This document shows positions 37,007-46,737 of a stretch of DNA of 64,000 nucleotides, in pieces. The stretch is from Tuwongella immobilis (GTDB lineage: Bacteria; Planctomycetota; Planctomycetia; Gemmatales; Gemmataceae). The notes below the pieces were generated by a model. That model did not search any database, had not been told where the DNA came from, and worked only from the letters and a program-made list of their open reading frames with translations. Made by a program: the position numbers and the translations under genes. Each line of letters starts with the position of its first letter. The stretch's first letter is position 1. The stretch is taken from assembly GCF_901538355.1 (NCBI RefSeq), contig NZ_LR593887.1, positions 4,502,920-4,566,919 of the forward strand, read 5' to 3'.

Positions 37007-38416
37007 GTGACTCCACTGCCCCGCACCTTGCAGGAACTACGCGATCAGGGTTGGCAATCCAAATCGGTGAAGGAAGAAATTCGCACGAATTTCTTGGCGA
37101 AGCTCCGCGGCGGAGGCGACTTATTTCCCGGGATCATTGGCTATGAAAATACCGTGATTCCCGAGGTGAGCATCGCGTTGCTGTCTGGGCACGATATGCT
37201 CTTTTTGGGAGAGAAGGGCCAGGCGAAATCGCGGCTGATGCGCTCGCTGGTGCAGTTTCTGGATCCGGAAATTCCGTATCTCGACATTCCCGGTTCGCCA
37301 GTGCATGAAGATCCGTTCCACCCCATCACGAAGGCGGGCAAAACGCTCATCGCCAACAGCGATCCGAAAGAGATTCCGATTGCATGGTGGAAGCGCGAAG
37401 ATCGTTACGCCGAGCGACTGGCACCGGGCACCAAATTTGCTGACATTGTGGGCGAAATCGACCCCGCGAAGCTGGCGATGGGCACCAGCATGGCCACCGA
37501 AGACGCCCTGCACTTCGGCCTGATTCCCCGCATGCACCGCGGGATTTTCGCCATGAACGAAGTGCCAGAATTGGATGAACTGATCCAAGTCGGCTTATTC
37601 AATATCCTCGAAGAACGCGATGTGCAGATTCGCGGCTATCCCATCAACTTCGATATCGATGTGTTGGTGCTGTTCAGCGCCAATCCATCCACGTACAATC
37701 GTTCGGGCAAAGTGATTCCGCAGCTCAAGGACCGCATTGGCTCGTTGATTCAGACGCACTATCCGCTGGAACGGGCGCTGGGCATCGAAATCATGGAGCA
37801 GGAAGCCTCGCTGGATCTCGGCGGGGAGTTCCCGGTGACGGTGCCGTATTTCATGCGGGAAATCATCGAGCAGATTAGCGTTTGTGCGCGGAAATCGAAG
37901 TATGTCGATCATGCGTCGGGGGTGTCGGCGCGCTTCTCGATTGCGAATTATCGCACGATGGTCTCATCGGCCCGGCATCGCGGAGTGCGATTGGGCGAAG
38001 TGCCGGCGGTGCCACGCATCTCGGACTTGGGCCACCTGACCACGTCGTCGTTGGGCAAGCTGGAACTCGACATGATGGGTTCGCAGCAAATGTCGGAAAA
38101 GCAAGTGCTGGAAGCCATTATTGCGGAGGCGGTTCGCATCGTCTTCAATGAATATGTAGACAAGCACGGGCTGGACGAAATTGCCGATATTTTTGCCAAG
38201 GGCGTGAAGCTGGAAGTCGGCGACATGCTCCCCTCGAAGGCGTATGCCGATCGCATGAAGCGAGTGCCCAAGGCGTGGGACAAGGCGTTCGAGGTGAATA
38301 ACAGCAGCAATGAGGCGATGCGTGCCTCGTGTGTCGAGTTCGTGCTGGCGGGACTGTATGCCAGCGATCGCATTTCGCGGTCGACCAAACATGGCAGGAT
38401 GATCTATGAACTCTGA
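37007..38416 (+). CDS. AAA+ ATPase of MoxR/Mg-chelatase type
   Basis: 469 residues from GTG 37007 (GGAGG about ten bases upstream). The in-frame ATG at 36956 has no usable site. Walker A is GEKGQAKS; the Walker B region is [12 protein letters not shown], with Asn before Glu instead of the usual Asp. The sensor-1 region [13 protein letters not shown] and the arginine-containing PQLKDRIGS follow, then a helical lid domain. Such ATPases act as chaperones with VWA proteins. The next gene, a VWA protein, starts 11 bases before this stop, so the pair is translationally coupled. Confidence 0.9.
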   Translation: MTPLPRTLQELRDQGWQSKSVKEEIRTNFLAKLRGGGDLFPGIIGYENTVIPEVSIALLSGHDMLFLGEKGQAKSRLMRSLVQFLDPEIPYLDIPGSPVHEDPFHPITKAGKTLIANSDPKEIPIAWWKREDRYAERLAPGTKFADIVGEIDPAKLAMGTSMATEDALHFGLIPRMHRGIFAMNEVPELDELIQVGLFNILEERDVQIRGYPINFDIDVLVLFSANPSTYNRSGKVIPQLKDRIGSLIQTHYPLERALGIEIMEQEASLDLGGEFPVTVPYFMREIIEQISVCARKSKYVDHASGVSARFSIANYRTMVSSARHRGVRLGEVPAVPRISDLGHLTTSSLGKLELDMMGSQQMSEKQVLEAIIAEAVRIVFNEYVDKHGLDEIADIFAKGVKLEVGDMLPSKAYADRMKRVPKAWDKAFEVNNSSNEAMRASCVEFVLAGLYASDRISRSTKHGRMIYEL

Positions 38417-40121
38417 TCCCAAGCAGGCGACCACCCCCGGCGGCATCATCCACACCTACATGGGATATGACCCGGTCAATTTCCCCAGCCCCACGGCCGA
38501 TCCGCCGGATATGGTGTCGCCTGCGTTTGAACATATGCTGTACTACGGGAATACCCGTCGGCTGACCGAAGAAGAACTCGCGCGGGCCGTGAAAATCGAT
38601 CCCTCGCAGATTCCGGGTTTGGGGCCAAATCTCGAAGCGATTCGGGAAATGCTCAAGCAGCGCAAGGCGAAAATCCTGGCGACCTACGAAACGAACGCCG
38701 CCCAACAATCGGCCCGCTCGCAATTTCGAGATGCGGCCGATCAGGTGACTCCGCCGGAAAAACTGCGCAATCGGTTCCGCAAAGCCGTGGATGAGGAGCA
38801 ACTGCGCGACCTGGAAAATCTCTATTTCTCGGCAGGGAATGATCGTTCGGGTTTCGCCCGTTCGATTGTTCAACTCTCGGAATTCCTGGGCCAAAAGTAC
38901 CAAGTCGATCAGCTCGCCGCGAAATACGATTTCACCGGGCGAGAAGCGATGAGCGTGCCGAAAGCCCTGGAAGTCAAGCAAGAGTTGGAGACAATCGACA
39001 AGCTGCTAGAACAGATCGAGGAGGCGATGAAGAACGCCCAAATCGGTCTGATCGACATGGAAGCGTTGAGCGAATTTGCCGACCAGGGCGACATGGAAAA
39101 TCTCCACGCCATGCAGCGGCAGATCAACGAATTCATCAAGCAAATGGCGGAGCAGCAAGGGATTGAGACGAACGGCCGCAAGGGATTCCAACTCGCCCCG
39201 AAGGCGTATCGGCTGTTCCAGAAGAAGCTGCTGACGCTGATTTTCAGCGATTTGCAGGCATCGCGCAGCGGTCGTCACCAAGACGGCGTGATGGGCGAAG
39301 GGGCCGTTGAAACGCAGCGGACCAAAGAATACGAATTCGGCGACTCCGTTACGCATATGGACATCCCATCGTCGATGGTGAATGCGTTATTGCGCGGCGG
39401 CCCGGGCACACCCGTGCGGATGAAGCCGGAAGACATCGTCATTCATCGAACTCGGAATAATCCGAAAGCGGCAACGGCCGTGCTGCTGGATATGTCCGGA
39501 TCGATGCGCTACGATGCCCAGTATGCCAACGTCAAGCGCATGGGGTTGGCACTCGACGGCCTGATTCGCAGCGAATATCCCGGCGACTTTCTGCAATTCA
39601 TCGAAATGTACACGTTTGCCAAGCCGCGGCACATCTCGGAGATTCCGGGACTGCTGCCCAAGCCGGTGACGTTGTACGATCCGGTGGTTCGGCTGGCGGT
39701 GGATATGTCCAATCCGAAAATTACGGAAATGGATCTGCCGCCTCACTTTACGAACATTCAGCATGGCTTGCAGTTGTCGCGGAAATTCCTGGCGACGCAG
39801 GACACGCCGAATAAGCAGATCGTGATCATTACCGATGGACTGCCGACCGCACACTTTGAGAAGGAAGTGCTGCATCTGCTGTATCCGCCGCATCCCCGCA
39901 CCGAGCAAGCGACGATGCGGGAAGCGCAACAATGTGCCCGCGAAGGAATTACGATCAATCTGTTTCTGATTTCGACTTGGAATCAGTCGGAAGAAGACGT
40001 GAAATTCGCGTATCGCATGGCGGAAACCACCAAGGGCCGCGTCGTGTTTACCGCAGGGAATGATCTGGATCGGTTTGTCGTTTGGGATTACATCAAACGC
40101 CGCAAGCAGATTCTTTCGTAA
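38406..40121 (+). CDS. VWA-domain protein partnered with AAA ATPase
   Basis: 571 residues; the start overlaps the ATPase gene by 11 bases. The N-terminal 330 residues are mainly helical and charged (for example [20 protein letters not shown]). The C-terminal VWA domain has the MIDAS motif DMSGSM near residue 363, with a later Thr and the ITDGLPT Asp for metal binding. No signal peptide or membrane segment is seen, so it acts in the cytoplasm. The ATPase/VWA pairing resembles RavA-ViaA and Mg/Co-chelatase I-D systems, which remodel or insert metals into partner proteins; the target here is unknown. Confidence 0.9.
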   Translation: MNSDPKQATTPGGIIHTYMGYDPVNFPSPTADPPDMVSPAFEHMLYYGNTRRLTEEELARAVKIDPSQIPGLGPNLEAIREMLKQRKAKILATYETNAAQQSARSQFRDAADQVTPPEKLRNRFRKAVDEEQLRDLENLYFSAGNDRSGFARSIVQLSEFLGQKYQVDQLAAKYDFTGREAMSVPKALEVKQELETIDKLLEQIEEAMKNAQIGLIDMEALSEFADQGDMENLHAMQRQINEFIKQMAEQQGIETNGRKGFQLAPKAYRLFQKKLLTLIFSDLQASRSGRHQDGVMGEGAVETQRTKEYEFGDSVTHMDIPSSMVNALLRGGPGTPVRMKPEDIVIHRTRNNPKAATAVLLDMSGSMRYDAQYANVKRMGLALDGLIRSEYPGDFLQFIEMYTFAKPRHISEIPGLLPKPVTLYDPVVRLAVDMSNPKITEMDLPPHFTNIQHGLQLSRKFLATQDTPNKQIVIITDGLPTAHFEKEVLHLLYPPHPRTEQATMREAQQCAREGITINLFLISTWNQSEEDVKFAYRMAETTKGRVVFTAGNDLDRFVVWDYIKRRKQILS

Positions 40122-40138
40122 ACTCTGCCAAACAATCG

Positions 40139-40192
40139 ACCGCCCCAATCGAGTCCGAGCGAATCGCATCGCTGGCATTCGATTGGGGCGGT
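40139..40192. terminator. Bidirectional hairpin between VWA and desaturase genes
   Basis: Perfect 14-bp inverted repeat (ACCGCCCCAATCGA at 40139-40152, TCGATTGGGGCGGT at 40179-40192) with a 26-base loop, between two convergent stops. Only a weak T-rich stretch follows. Confidence 0.65.
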
Positions 40193-40210
40193 TTCATTTC
40201 CCGCGAAGGG

Positions 40211-41599
40211 TCACTCCTTCGTCGCCGTCTGGCGGAGTTCCTCGCCGACTTTCAGAATTTGCTCTTTGTCTTCGACCTCGTCTTGTTCCAAGACCGAATC
40301 ATCCACGAACACCTGCCCGGAGTGCGGCGCATATTCCGGCGTGACAATATCCAGCACCGTCGGGTTGACTTGCCCGGCATAGCGTGGCCGGAAGTACCCT
40401 TCCACCACCGTCGCTTCGTCGGAATATTCGGGAATCTGCATCAGCGCATCGTGCAGTTTCGCCAGCCGGAAATGCGGCACACTGGCATACATATGATGCG
40501 GCAAATGATAATCCTGCCCCATCGGAAACACCGCGTAACGCACCAGGGGATTTTGCAAAAACGTGCGCGTGTTCGTGGTCCAACCGCGGTCGCCATTGCC
40601 ATGCTGCACGAGTTGGCGCAGGATCATGAAGAAGGCAAACGAGGTCATGATCGGCACCACCCACAGCAGGAAGAAATCGAGCGCCGCCCAGCGACCAGTC
40701 AGCAAGGTGATCCACGCCAGCGATGCAAACAGCGCGGTAATGAACGTCAGCCGCATGAGTGTCATTACCCGCAGCGAAATCACCGGATGCACGCGGCTCT
40801 GATGGAACTTGTCCGCCGGCAGACGCGAAAAGATGGCGATCATTCCCAGCCACAGCACGCCGGGAATCACCGCCAGCAGCAGCGGATTGCCGACAATCGT
40901 GAGCACCGTCAACGAAATTACCATGATGAGAATGTACAGCACGCCAATCCGCACCGCAACTTTCGACGGCTTGACGCCCTTTCGCAGGTACGGATTTTGG
41001 TCGGTCCCGGTGGCGTTGTACTGAGCACGAATCCGCATGAAGCGAATCAGATTCGGCACCCACATTTGCTTGAGAATCGTTCGCACGAATTCGCGTTTGG
41101 ACACCGGAAAACCGAGCCAGTGACCGCTCGACTTCAACTGCGAAATATCCGGATCACGATCTGGATCGTTCACAAACTGATGATGCGCCAGATGTTGCAG
41201 CCGATAGTGGTGAGTCGAAGAGAACAGCGGAAACATGCAAAACCAATCCGATGCCAGATCGTTCAGCTTGCGATGCTTGAACAGCGTGTGATGCACGCCT
41301 TCATGGGCCAACCCGGAAAGCTGATGCTGGCACGCTCCAACAATCACAATCGCAATCGCATAGATGGGCACCTGCCACCAGGCCGACCACCCCGCCTGAT
41401 TCATCGCCACCGACGCCGCGAGGGTGCCGCCGATGACGACTGCCAGCACCGCATAGGTCCGCAGAATGAACCACCAGTTGGTGAGGTTGTCGGTCTGCCG
41501 CAAGTGCTGGATCGTCGCAATCAGCGCCGGATCGCGAAGCGTTCCCTCTCGGGCAGTCGGAGCACTCGTCGGGGCATGGGTTGCGGGATTCGGCTGCAT
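40211..41599 (-). CDS. Membrane fatty-acid desaturase
   Basis: 462 residues from ATG 41599 (AGGA seven bases upstream); the extension to 41737 lies in the neighbouring gene. The three histidine boxes for the di-iron centre are present: HEGVHH, HLAHH within RLQHLAHHQF, and the C-terminal HLPHHMY. There are about five hydrophobic helices (for example IYAIAIVIVGACQHQ and MTSFAFFMIL). Integral membrane enzyme that would introduce a double bond or hydroxyl group in an acyl chain or a related lipid. It is 11 bases downstream of the short-chain dehydrogenase stop, suggesting a shared pathway in lipid modification. Exact substrate unknown. Confidence 0.9.
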   Translation of the reverse strand: MQPNPATHAPTSAPTAREGTLRDPALIATIQHLRQTDNLTNWWFILRTYAVLAVVIGGTLAASVAMNQAGWSAWWQVPIYAIAIVIVGACQHQLSGLAHEGVHHTLFKHRKLNDLASDWFCMFPLFSSTHHYRLQHLAHHQFVNDPDRDPDISQLKSSGHWLGFPVSKREFVRTILKQMWVPNLIRFMRIRAQYNATGTDQNPYLRKGVKPSKVAVRIGVLYILIMVISLTVLTIVGNPLLLAVIPGVLWLGMIAIFSRLPADKFHQSRVHPVISLRVMTLMRLTFITALFASLAWITLLTGRWAALDFFLLWVVPIMTSFAFFMILRQLVQHGNGDRGWTTNTRTFLQNPLVRYAVFPMGQDYHLPHHMYASVPHFRLAKLHDALMQIPEYSDEATVVEGYFRPRYAGQVNPTVLDIVTPEYAPHSGQVFVDDSVLEQDEVEDKEQILKVGEELRQTATKE

Positions 41600-41610
41600 G
41601 GCTGGTTCCT

Positions 41611-42453
41611 TTAGCGGTTGGCCCGATCCGTCGTCGTTGCTGGGGCGCTGGCTTCTTGGGCATACAGTTTGGTAATCCGCTTGGCGATCAGACGATCGAG
41701 CAAACGCGGGAAAAATCGATTGATGAACAACATCCACCGGGCATCGCCGCCAATGACCGTCTCGCGCTGATTTTTCTCGATCGATCGCACGATTGTCTCG
41801 GCAACTTTCGCCACCGGCATTCCCTTGCTGGCATCAATGGGATAGCGGCCATCTTTGCGAATCAGATGCTCTTGCAAATCGGTTTGGGTTAATCCGGGTA
41901 CCATCGTCAGCACATCAATATCAAACCGTGACATTTCGCCACGCAGTGATTCGCTCAGCCCCATCAGGCCGAATTTGCTGGCGGAGTATTCCGGCCACGC
42001 GGGCATTCCTCGGCGAGCGCACATCGATGTCACATTCGCAATCGCGGCCTGTTGGCCCCGCTCCAAAAGCGGAATCGCCAGGCGAATCATCTCAATGGGC
42101 GCGTAAAAATTCACTTCCATGACCTGCCGCAGGATCGACTCGCTGGAGGTGGCAAAGTGCCCCCACGCGCCGATGCCCGCATTGTTGATGAGCAGATCCA
42201 GCCCGCCCCATTCGCGCTGCACGCGCTCGAACAGTGCCGCACGCTGATCGGGTTGGGTGATATCGGTGGGGACGACCATGCAGGTGCCGCCGCGACTTTC
42301 GATTTCGCGGGCGACTTCTCGCAGACGATCTGCCGACCGTGACGCCAATGCGACCTTGGCCCCGTTCCCGGCAATCTGCACAGCAATCGCTCGGCCGATG
42401 CCGCTGGATGCCCCGGTCAGAATTGTGCGTCGTCCCGTCCAACTGCGTTTCAT
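41611..42453 (-). CDS. Short-chain dehydrogenase/reductase
   Basis: 280 residues from ATG 42453, with GGAGGGG upstream; the longer frame to 42504 lacks this. The classical SDR pattern is complete: cofactor loop TGASSGIGRA, NNAGIG, catalytic Ser in NVTSMCARRG, and YSASK. An Arg/Ser pair after the second strand (SRSADR) suggests NADP preference. The C-terminal part has a hydrophobic/basic helix (WMLFINRFFPRLLDRLIAKR) that may associate with the membrane. Cotranscribed with the desaturase; probably acts on a lipid substrate. Confidence 0.9.
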   Translation of the reverse strand: MKRSWTGRRTILTGASSGIGRAIAVQIAGNGAKVALASRSADRLREVAREIESRGGTCMVVPTDITQPDQRAALFERVQREWGGLDLLINNAGIGAWGHFATSSESILRQVMEVNFYAPIEMIRLAIPLLERGQQAAIANVTSMCARRGMPAWPEYSASKFGLMGLSESLRGEMSRFDIDVLTMVPGLTQTDLQEHLIRKDGRYPIDASKGMPVAKVAETIVRSIEKNQRETVIGGDARWMLFINRFFPRLLDRLIAKRITKLYAQEASAPATTTDRANR

Positions 42454-42703
42454 GCCAGTCCCCTCCGCCGCTGGGATTGCATCGGCAACTTTCACCCGTT
42501 GCATTCAGCTTAGGAAGATCCACCCCGCTCGCGGAAGAGAAACCGCTCACCACTCCTCTGCTTCACACCAGAAATCCTCGCTATCTTCGCTATCTTCGCG
42601 CGATTCGTCCCATTTCTCCGGTTGGGCTTTTCTTGCGGGTTTCGCATGGGGTATCATCTTCGCCGGATTCTCTCCTTGAGGCGGCGACACGGAGGTTGGC
42701 CCC

Positions 42704-43990
42704 ATGGTCTGGCTACTCATCGGCTACATGTTTCTCTTCATTGACAGACCGTTTGAAGTCTGGCCGATTCTCGGCGACATGTACCTCGAACGTGTCTACA
42801 TGCTGTTCACCATGGCCATGTGGTGCATCGCTCCCGGCAAACGCTTGCTGCCCAACGTGCAACATCTGGGCGTCATCGCCTTCGCCGGCGCGGTCCTCAT
42901 CACCTGGGGAATGTCCCCCTGGATGGAAGCCGGTCAGGTCGGCGTCGAAAACTGGTTCAAGGTGTTGGTCTTCTATGTGCTGCTTGTGACCAGCATCAAT
43001 ACGGAGAAGGACTTACGGCGAATTCTCGGCGGGTTTCTCGTCGTCATGGCGATCTATTTGTTGCACTCGCTGAAGGAATTTCTCGGCGGGCGACACGTCT
43101 ACCGCATGAGCATTGCCCGGATGGTCGGCGTCGATACGTCGATGGGCGACCCAAACTCGTTCGGTTCAACGATTATCTATTCTTTACCGATCGTGACGGT
43201 CTTCTGGTCGGTGACGACCTCCAAACTGTTGCGACTGGGGCTGTTGGGATACGTCGGCCTGTGCATGCTCTGCATTCTGCTGACCGGCTCGCGCGGGTCG
43301 CTGCTGGGCCTCATCATGATCGGCGGGATTCTCATGCTTCGCAGTCGGCGTATTGTGCTGTACGGAATCCTTGCGGTGCTGTTCAGCCCGGTCATCTTCA
43401 TGGCATTGCCTGAGTCGCTGCAAAATCGCTTTCATACGATCATCGATCCATCGGTCGGCCCGGCCAACGCCATCGAATCCGGGCAGGGTCGAATCGACGG
43501 GTTCTTCACCGGCATGGAATTACTCGCGGAATCGCCATTGGTCGGGATCGGCCCCGGTGCCTGGCGACCTCGAACGCGATCGATCATCGAATCGCACAAT
43601 CTTTATGGCCAAGTCGCCGGCGAAATGGGGATGCTCGGCATCGTGAGCTTCTTTGGCATGGTCTTGCTCGTGTACCACAACATTCGCACAATGAACAAAC
43701 TTCGTAAGCGATACCCGCCGCAATCGCCGGACGAAGAATTTCTGTATCGCACCGCGCGGGCGGTCGGCCTGATGTTCTTCATGATGTTATCATTGGGCAT
43801 GTTTGGCCACAACCTGTTTCGCTACAATTGGTTATGGTTCGGCGGCATTCTCATCATCGCCCATCATTGTGTGCTGGTGCGGCTGAAACAGCGCAGCATG
43901 AATGCCGCCCCGATGCGGCTGCCTCGAGTGATGCCGGTCGGTTTCCCGCGACCGATCGGGCCAGGCTCGGGACCGATGCGAGCAGGGTGA
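42704..43990 (+). CDS. O-antigen ligase/polymerase-like membrane protein
   Basis: 428 residues with about ten membrane helices. The start ATG follows GGAGG about ten bases upstream. The central LTGSRGSLLGLIMIGGI and the large periplasmic loop with GQGRIDGFFTGMELLAESPLVGIGPGAWRP and a nearby ESHNLYGQVAGEMG fit the O-antigen ligase (Wzy_C) family, including the conserved loop Arg and His. It would transfer or polymerise glycan chains at the outer face of the cytoplasmic membrane. No polysaccharide gene cluster is adjacent; galE lies 24 kb away. Confidence 0.86.
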   Translation: MVWLLIGYMFLFIDRPFEVWPILGDMYLERVYMLFTMAMWCIAPGKRLLPNVQHLGVIAFAGAVLITWGMSPWMEAGQVGVENWFKVLVFYVLLVTSINTEKDLRRILGGFLVVMAIYLLHSLKEFLGGRHVYRMSIARMVGVDTSMGDPNSFGSTIIYSLPIVTVFWSVTTSKLLRLGLLGYVGLCMLCILLTGSRGSLLGLIMIGGILMLRSRRIVLYGILAVLFSPVIFMALPESLQNRFHTIIDPSVGPANAIESGQGRIDGFFTGMELLAESPLVGIGPGAWRPRTRSIIESHNLYGQVAGEMGMLGIVSFFGMVLLVYHNIRTMNKLRKRYPPQSPDEEFLYRTARAVGLMFFMMLSLGMFGHNLFRYNWLWFGGILIIAHHCVLVRLKQRSMNAAPMRLPRVMPVGFPRPIGPGSGPMRAG

Positions 43991-44161
43991 TCTCGGCGAA
44001 CGCGAATCGCGGCGAACTTGCAGGGCTAGCGACTCTGCGGGTTGATCCGCGCGGGTTTCTGCCCGAACCGCCAGAAAGTCGCACCGCATCGCTTGACGAA
44101 CCGCCCGGGAAATGGCATCGTCAAGAATGCGGTAAGCGATGTTCGCAGCGGGGTAATTCGC

Positions 44162-44899
44162 ATGAATCGACGAGCATGGATCACGACGGTCGGCGGTTGG
44201 CTCTCGGCCAGCATCGCTCTGGCTCAAGATGCACCTGCACCCGAAGCCCCAGCACCTGCACCTGCCACGCCAGCCCCGGCGAACATCATCCCCAGCGGAT
44301 TTCGCGGGTTCGTTGTCATCGACAACCGATACCTGGGCAAAGATGATCCCGTCACCAATCGCAACCGCAAGGGCAAACTCCACTGCCCGGTGTGCGAATT
44401 TGGCCTGAATCCATCGGTGTTGGTGATCGCTCGCAAACTCCCGACCGGTGCCGACGACCCCGTGACGAATCTGCTCATCCAATTGGACCGCTTGGGGGTG
44501 CAATTCAAATCGAGCCGCTTCGGTGTGGCGTCCATCTTTCTGACGCTGGATAAAAATATCGAAGATGACGATTATCGAGATTTGAAAATTGCGGAAGCCG
44601 AAAAATCCCTGACGGATGCCAAACTGCAAGCCTCGCAAGTGCTGATCTCCGAATCAACGATCGAAGCCCAAGGCGCACCGCAAGTTGCGCCGTCGGTTAA
44701 GGCGTTCCAGATCGACGATGCGGATGGCGTGACTGTGATCTTCTACAATCGTCTGAAGGTCATCAATCGCTGGACGTTCGCCAATTCCACCGAAGTGACC
44801 AGCGAGAAGGTCCAGACCATCACCGATGCCGTGAAAACGCTGCTGACCCCGAAATCGCGCCCCCGACCGACACTGATTCTGACGCAGCCCAACGGCTGA
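44162..44899 (+). CDS. Secreted protein with CPVC motif, function unknown
   Basis: 245 residues from ATG 44162 giving a signal peptide MNRRAWITTVGGWLSASIALAQD; the extension to 44042 is unsupported. A Pro/Ala linker is followed by a domain that begins FRGFVVIDNRYLGKDD, then has KLHCPVCEFGL with a CXXC pair, a helical amphipathic part, and a later beta part (GVTVIFYNRLKVINRW). The placement of CXXC after a strand suggests a thioredoxin-like fold, but conserved cis-Pro features were not clearly seen. Likely periplasmic redox or metal-binding protein; no family named. It is followed by a strong hairpin. Confidence 0.75.
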   Translation: MNRRAWITTVGGWLSASIALAQDAPAPEAPAPAPATPAPANIIPSGFRGFVVIDNRYLGKDDPVTNRNRKGKLHCPVCEFGLNPSVLVIARKLPTGADDPVTNLLIQLDRLGVQFKSSRFGVASIFLTLDKNIEDDDYRDLKIAEAEKSLTDAKLQASQVLISESTIEAQGAPQVAPSVKAFQIDDADGVTVIFYNRLKVINRWTFANSTEVTSEKVQTITDAVKTLLTPKSRPRPTLILTQPNG

Positions 44900-44934
44900 T
44901 CCACCAACTGAATCGCATCGGACCCGCATTCCGC

Positions 44935-44967
44935 ACACGGAAACGAGCACTGTTCTCGTTTCCGTGT
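44935..44967. terminator. Bidirectional hairpin terminator
   Basis: Perfect 13-bp inverted repeat (ACACGGAAACGAG at 44935-44947, CTCGTTTCCGTGT at 44955-44967) with a 7-base loop, between convergent stops at 44899 and 44995. Confidence 0.7.
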
Positions 44968-44994
44968 TAGTGTTTCCGCATTGGTGGCCCCGCA

Positions 44995-45306
44995 TCACTG
45001 TTTCAGTGTCGGGATTTCTTCCACGTCGGTATCCGAATGATTCAATAGCAGAAATGAGAGGACCGCGACGGCTCCCAAACCAATGGCGACCGCCCCAGCG
45101 TACCAAATGGGGGTCTGCGCGATGGCTGCTGGTCCATCCAGCGACGGGCTGATCCGCATGGCGTAGTAGCCAGCCCCGGCGAGCGCAAGGCCCGTGAAGA
45201 ATCGCCATTTCGCAATCAACCGAAATGTGCGCGGCGTCGATTCGGTTTCATCGATCGAAATTTGATAGCCAGTCCATGATTGGCTTGGTCGGCTGAGTTG
45301 CGACAT
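44995..45306 (-). CDS. Small two-helix membrane protein
   Basis: 103 residues. AGGAGG lies eight bases upstream of the ATG, a strong ribosome site that supports the gene. The N-terminal 30 residues are polar; hydrophobic helices follow at about residues 35-52 (FFTGLALAGAGYYAM) and 66-88 (WYAGAVAIGLGAVAVLSFLLL), and the C-terminus is acidic. It is 85 bases downstream of the DUF5662 gene on the same strand. No family was recognised. Confidence 0.72.
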   Translation of the reverse strand: MSQLSRPSQSWTGYQISIDETESTPRTFRLIAKWRFFTGLALAGAGYYAMRISPSLDGPAAIAQTPIWYAGAVAIGLGAVAVLSFLLLNHSDTDVEEIPTLKQ

Positions 45307-45391
45307 TTGTTCGACCTCCTGTCGGCGTGCGAGTCGGCATCCTGCCTATTGTCCTACGATAATCCCGAACGCGATTGCTGTCGAGTCGATC

Positions 45392-45886
45392 TCAGATTCG
45401 CGGAATTTCTTCCTTGGATTTGAACGAATTCAACAGCAACAGATCGAGAAATTGTTGGATCCAGGCGTATTGTTCGCTCTCGTGATCGATCTTAAATCGA
45501 GTAATCGCCTCCGAACGAATCCAATCCCGGAGCGATGTCCCAAACTCTTGCGACCGTGCATACCAATCGCAAACCATTTCCGCGACATAGATTTCCGGCA
45601 TATTTTCCACTCCGCCCCAATATTCGGGATGGTGCGGATTCGTCTGCGTGTGCTGCGCAATGGCCATCGCCAACTTCTCCGGCGGGGCATCTGGCCCAAC
45701 ATGCAGATACTGCCATTCAATCCCATGGAATTTCGAGGCATCATGCACGTGGCCCAGCCCAATCAGGATGCGGCCCAAGTCGATTCGACCTTGCGCGATC
45801 AGTCGGCGGCCCAACAGCAAGCAGGCTTCGCGGACCAACTCGATATGCCGAACCAGATTCTCCAAATGCTCTTCAGGTCGATACAT
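45392..45886 (-). CDS. DUF5662 family protein
   Basis: 164 residues. The arrangement of an early HVHDASKFHGIEW, a central AQHTQTNPHHPEYWGG and a following EIYVAEMVCDWYARS matches the DUF5662 family, small helical proteins with conserved His/Asp residues reminiscent of HD-domain metal sites. Many relatives are phage or accessory genes of unknown function. The start codon has no obvious ribosome site. The catalytic role is unproven. Confidence 0.82.
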   Translation of the reverse strand: MYRPEEHLENLVRHIELVREACLLLGRRLIAQGRIDLGRILIGLGHVHDASKFHGIEWQYLHVGPDAPPEKLAMAIAQHTQTNPHHPEYWGGVENMPEIYVAEMVCDWYARSQEFGTSLRDWIRSEAITRFKIDHESEQYAWIQQFLDLLLLNSFKSKEEIPRI

Positions 45887-46068
45887 TTTGCCAGGCCCAA
45901 GCGAAGGAAATCGGGGACTCCGGAAGGGAATTCGCCTCCGGGAATGGCCTCAGTGTACCATGGTGGCGTTCCACGTTCCAACGCGGTTCCCTGAATGCGC
46001 CATCGATTCTGCAAACCACGCCGGCGAGGCGGACTAGATTTCCCCGGCCAGGCGGTCTACGATGAAGC

Positions 46069-46584
46069 ATGACACGGGGACCATCAATCGACGAGCACCG
46101 GATGCATCGTCTGGGGGCAATCATGAGTGCGGCGGGGATCTTATTTGCTTGGCGAGGGCCAGACGGTTGGGAAGTCTGCTTGGCCAAGCGCTCGCTGGAG
46201 CCAGATTTGGGGAAATGGTATTGTCCGGGTGGTGGCGTCAAACATGGCGAATCACCTTGGGACGCTGCCACGCGCGAAACCTCCGAAGAATGGTGCAACG
46301 GCGATTCCGTCGTGCAATTCTTTGGGAAATATCTCCCCCATCCTGGAATCCGCTCGCTCGCCAAACAACATGTCTACCATTCCGGCGGATGGTCGTTCAC
46401 CACCTATTTATTGGAAGTGACCGAAAAATTCCCACCTGGAATGATCCATCTTAATGACGAATTTCTGCCCGATTCCGCGGAATGGATCGCCGTGGGTGAT
46501 TTGGTTCGCTTGCATGAGCAAGATTTGTTGCGATACAACCTCGTGCGAGCGGCCCGTGCGTTCGGATTGATCCCGCCCGGCTAA
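46069..46584 (+). CDS. Nudix hydrolase-like protein
   Basis: 171 residues from ATG 46069 (alternatives at 46102 and 46123). The Nudix box reads G-GVKHG-E-SPWDAAT-RE-TS-EE-W, matching GX5EX7REUXEE, with Cys where the usual Gly should follow. Metal-binding glutamates are kept, so pyrophosphatase activity on a nucleotide derivative is possible. The N-terminus has a typical strand (AAGILFAWRGPDGWEVCLAKRS). It stands alone between minus-strand neighbours. Confidence 0.85.
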   Translation: MTRGPSIDEHRMHRLGAIMSAAGILFAWRGPDGWEVCLAKRSLEPDLGKWYCPGGGVKHGESPWDAATRETSEEWCNGDSVVQFFGKYLPHPGIRSLAKQHVYHSGGWSFTTYLLEVTEKFPPGMIHLNDEFLPDSAEWIAVGDLVRLHEQDLLRYNLVRAARAFGLIPPG

Positions 46585-46737
46585 GTCGGCAGCTTCGGAT
46601 CGCGCATCGACGATTCTCTCGCCCAACCCTTCCCTGCTCAAACGGTGTGCCGTTCGTTGGTGGATAATCCCATGACGGCGGCCGCAACGCCTGAGGCAGA
46701 GTCGCACTCGCATCCGCATGATGATCGATCTGTGGAA

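Noticed and set aside
42560-42620. Short CGCTATCTT tandem repeat upstream of the O-antigen-ligase-like gene
   Set aside because: Only two imperfect units; no support for a regulatory role.
42257-42679. 140-codon plus-strand frame before the O-antigen-ligase-like gene
   Set aside because: Mostly antisense to the SDR gene; its hydrophobic end lacks a ribosome site or family match.
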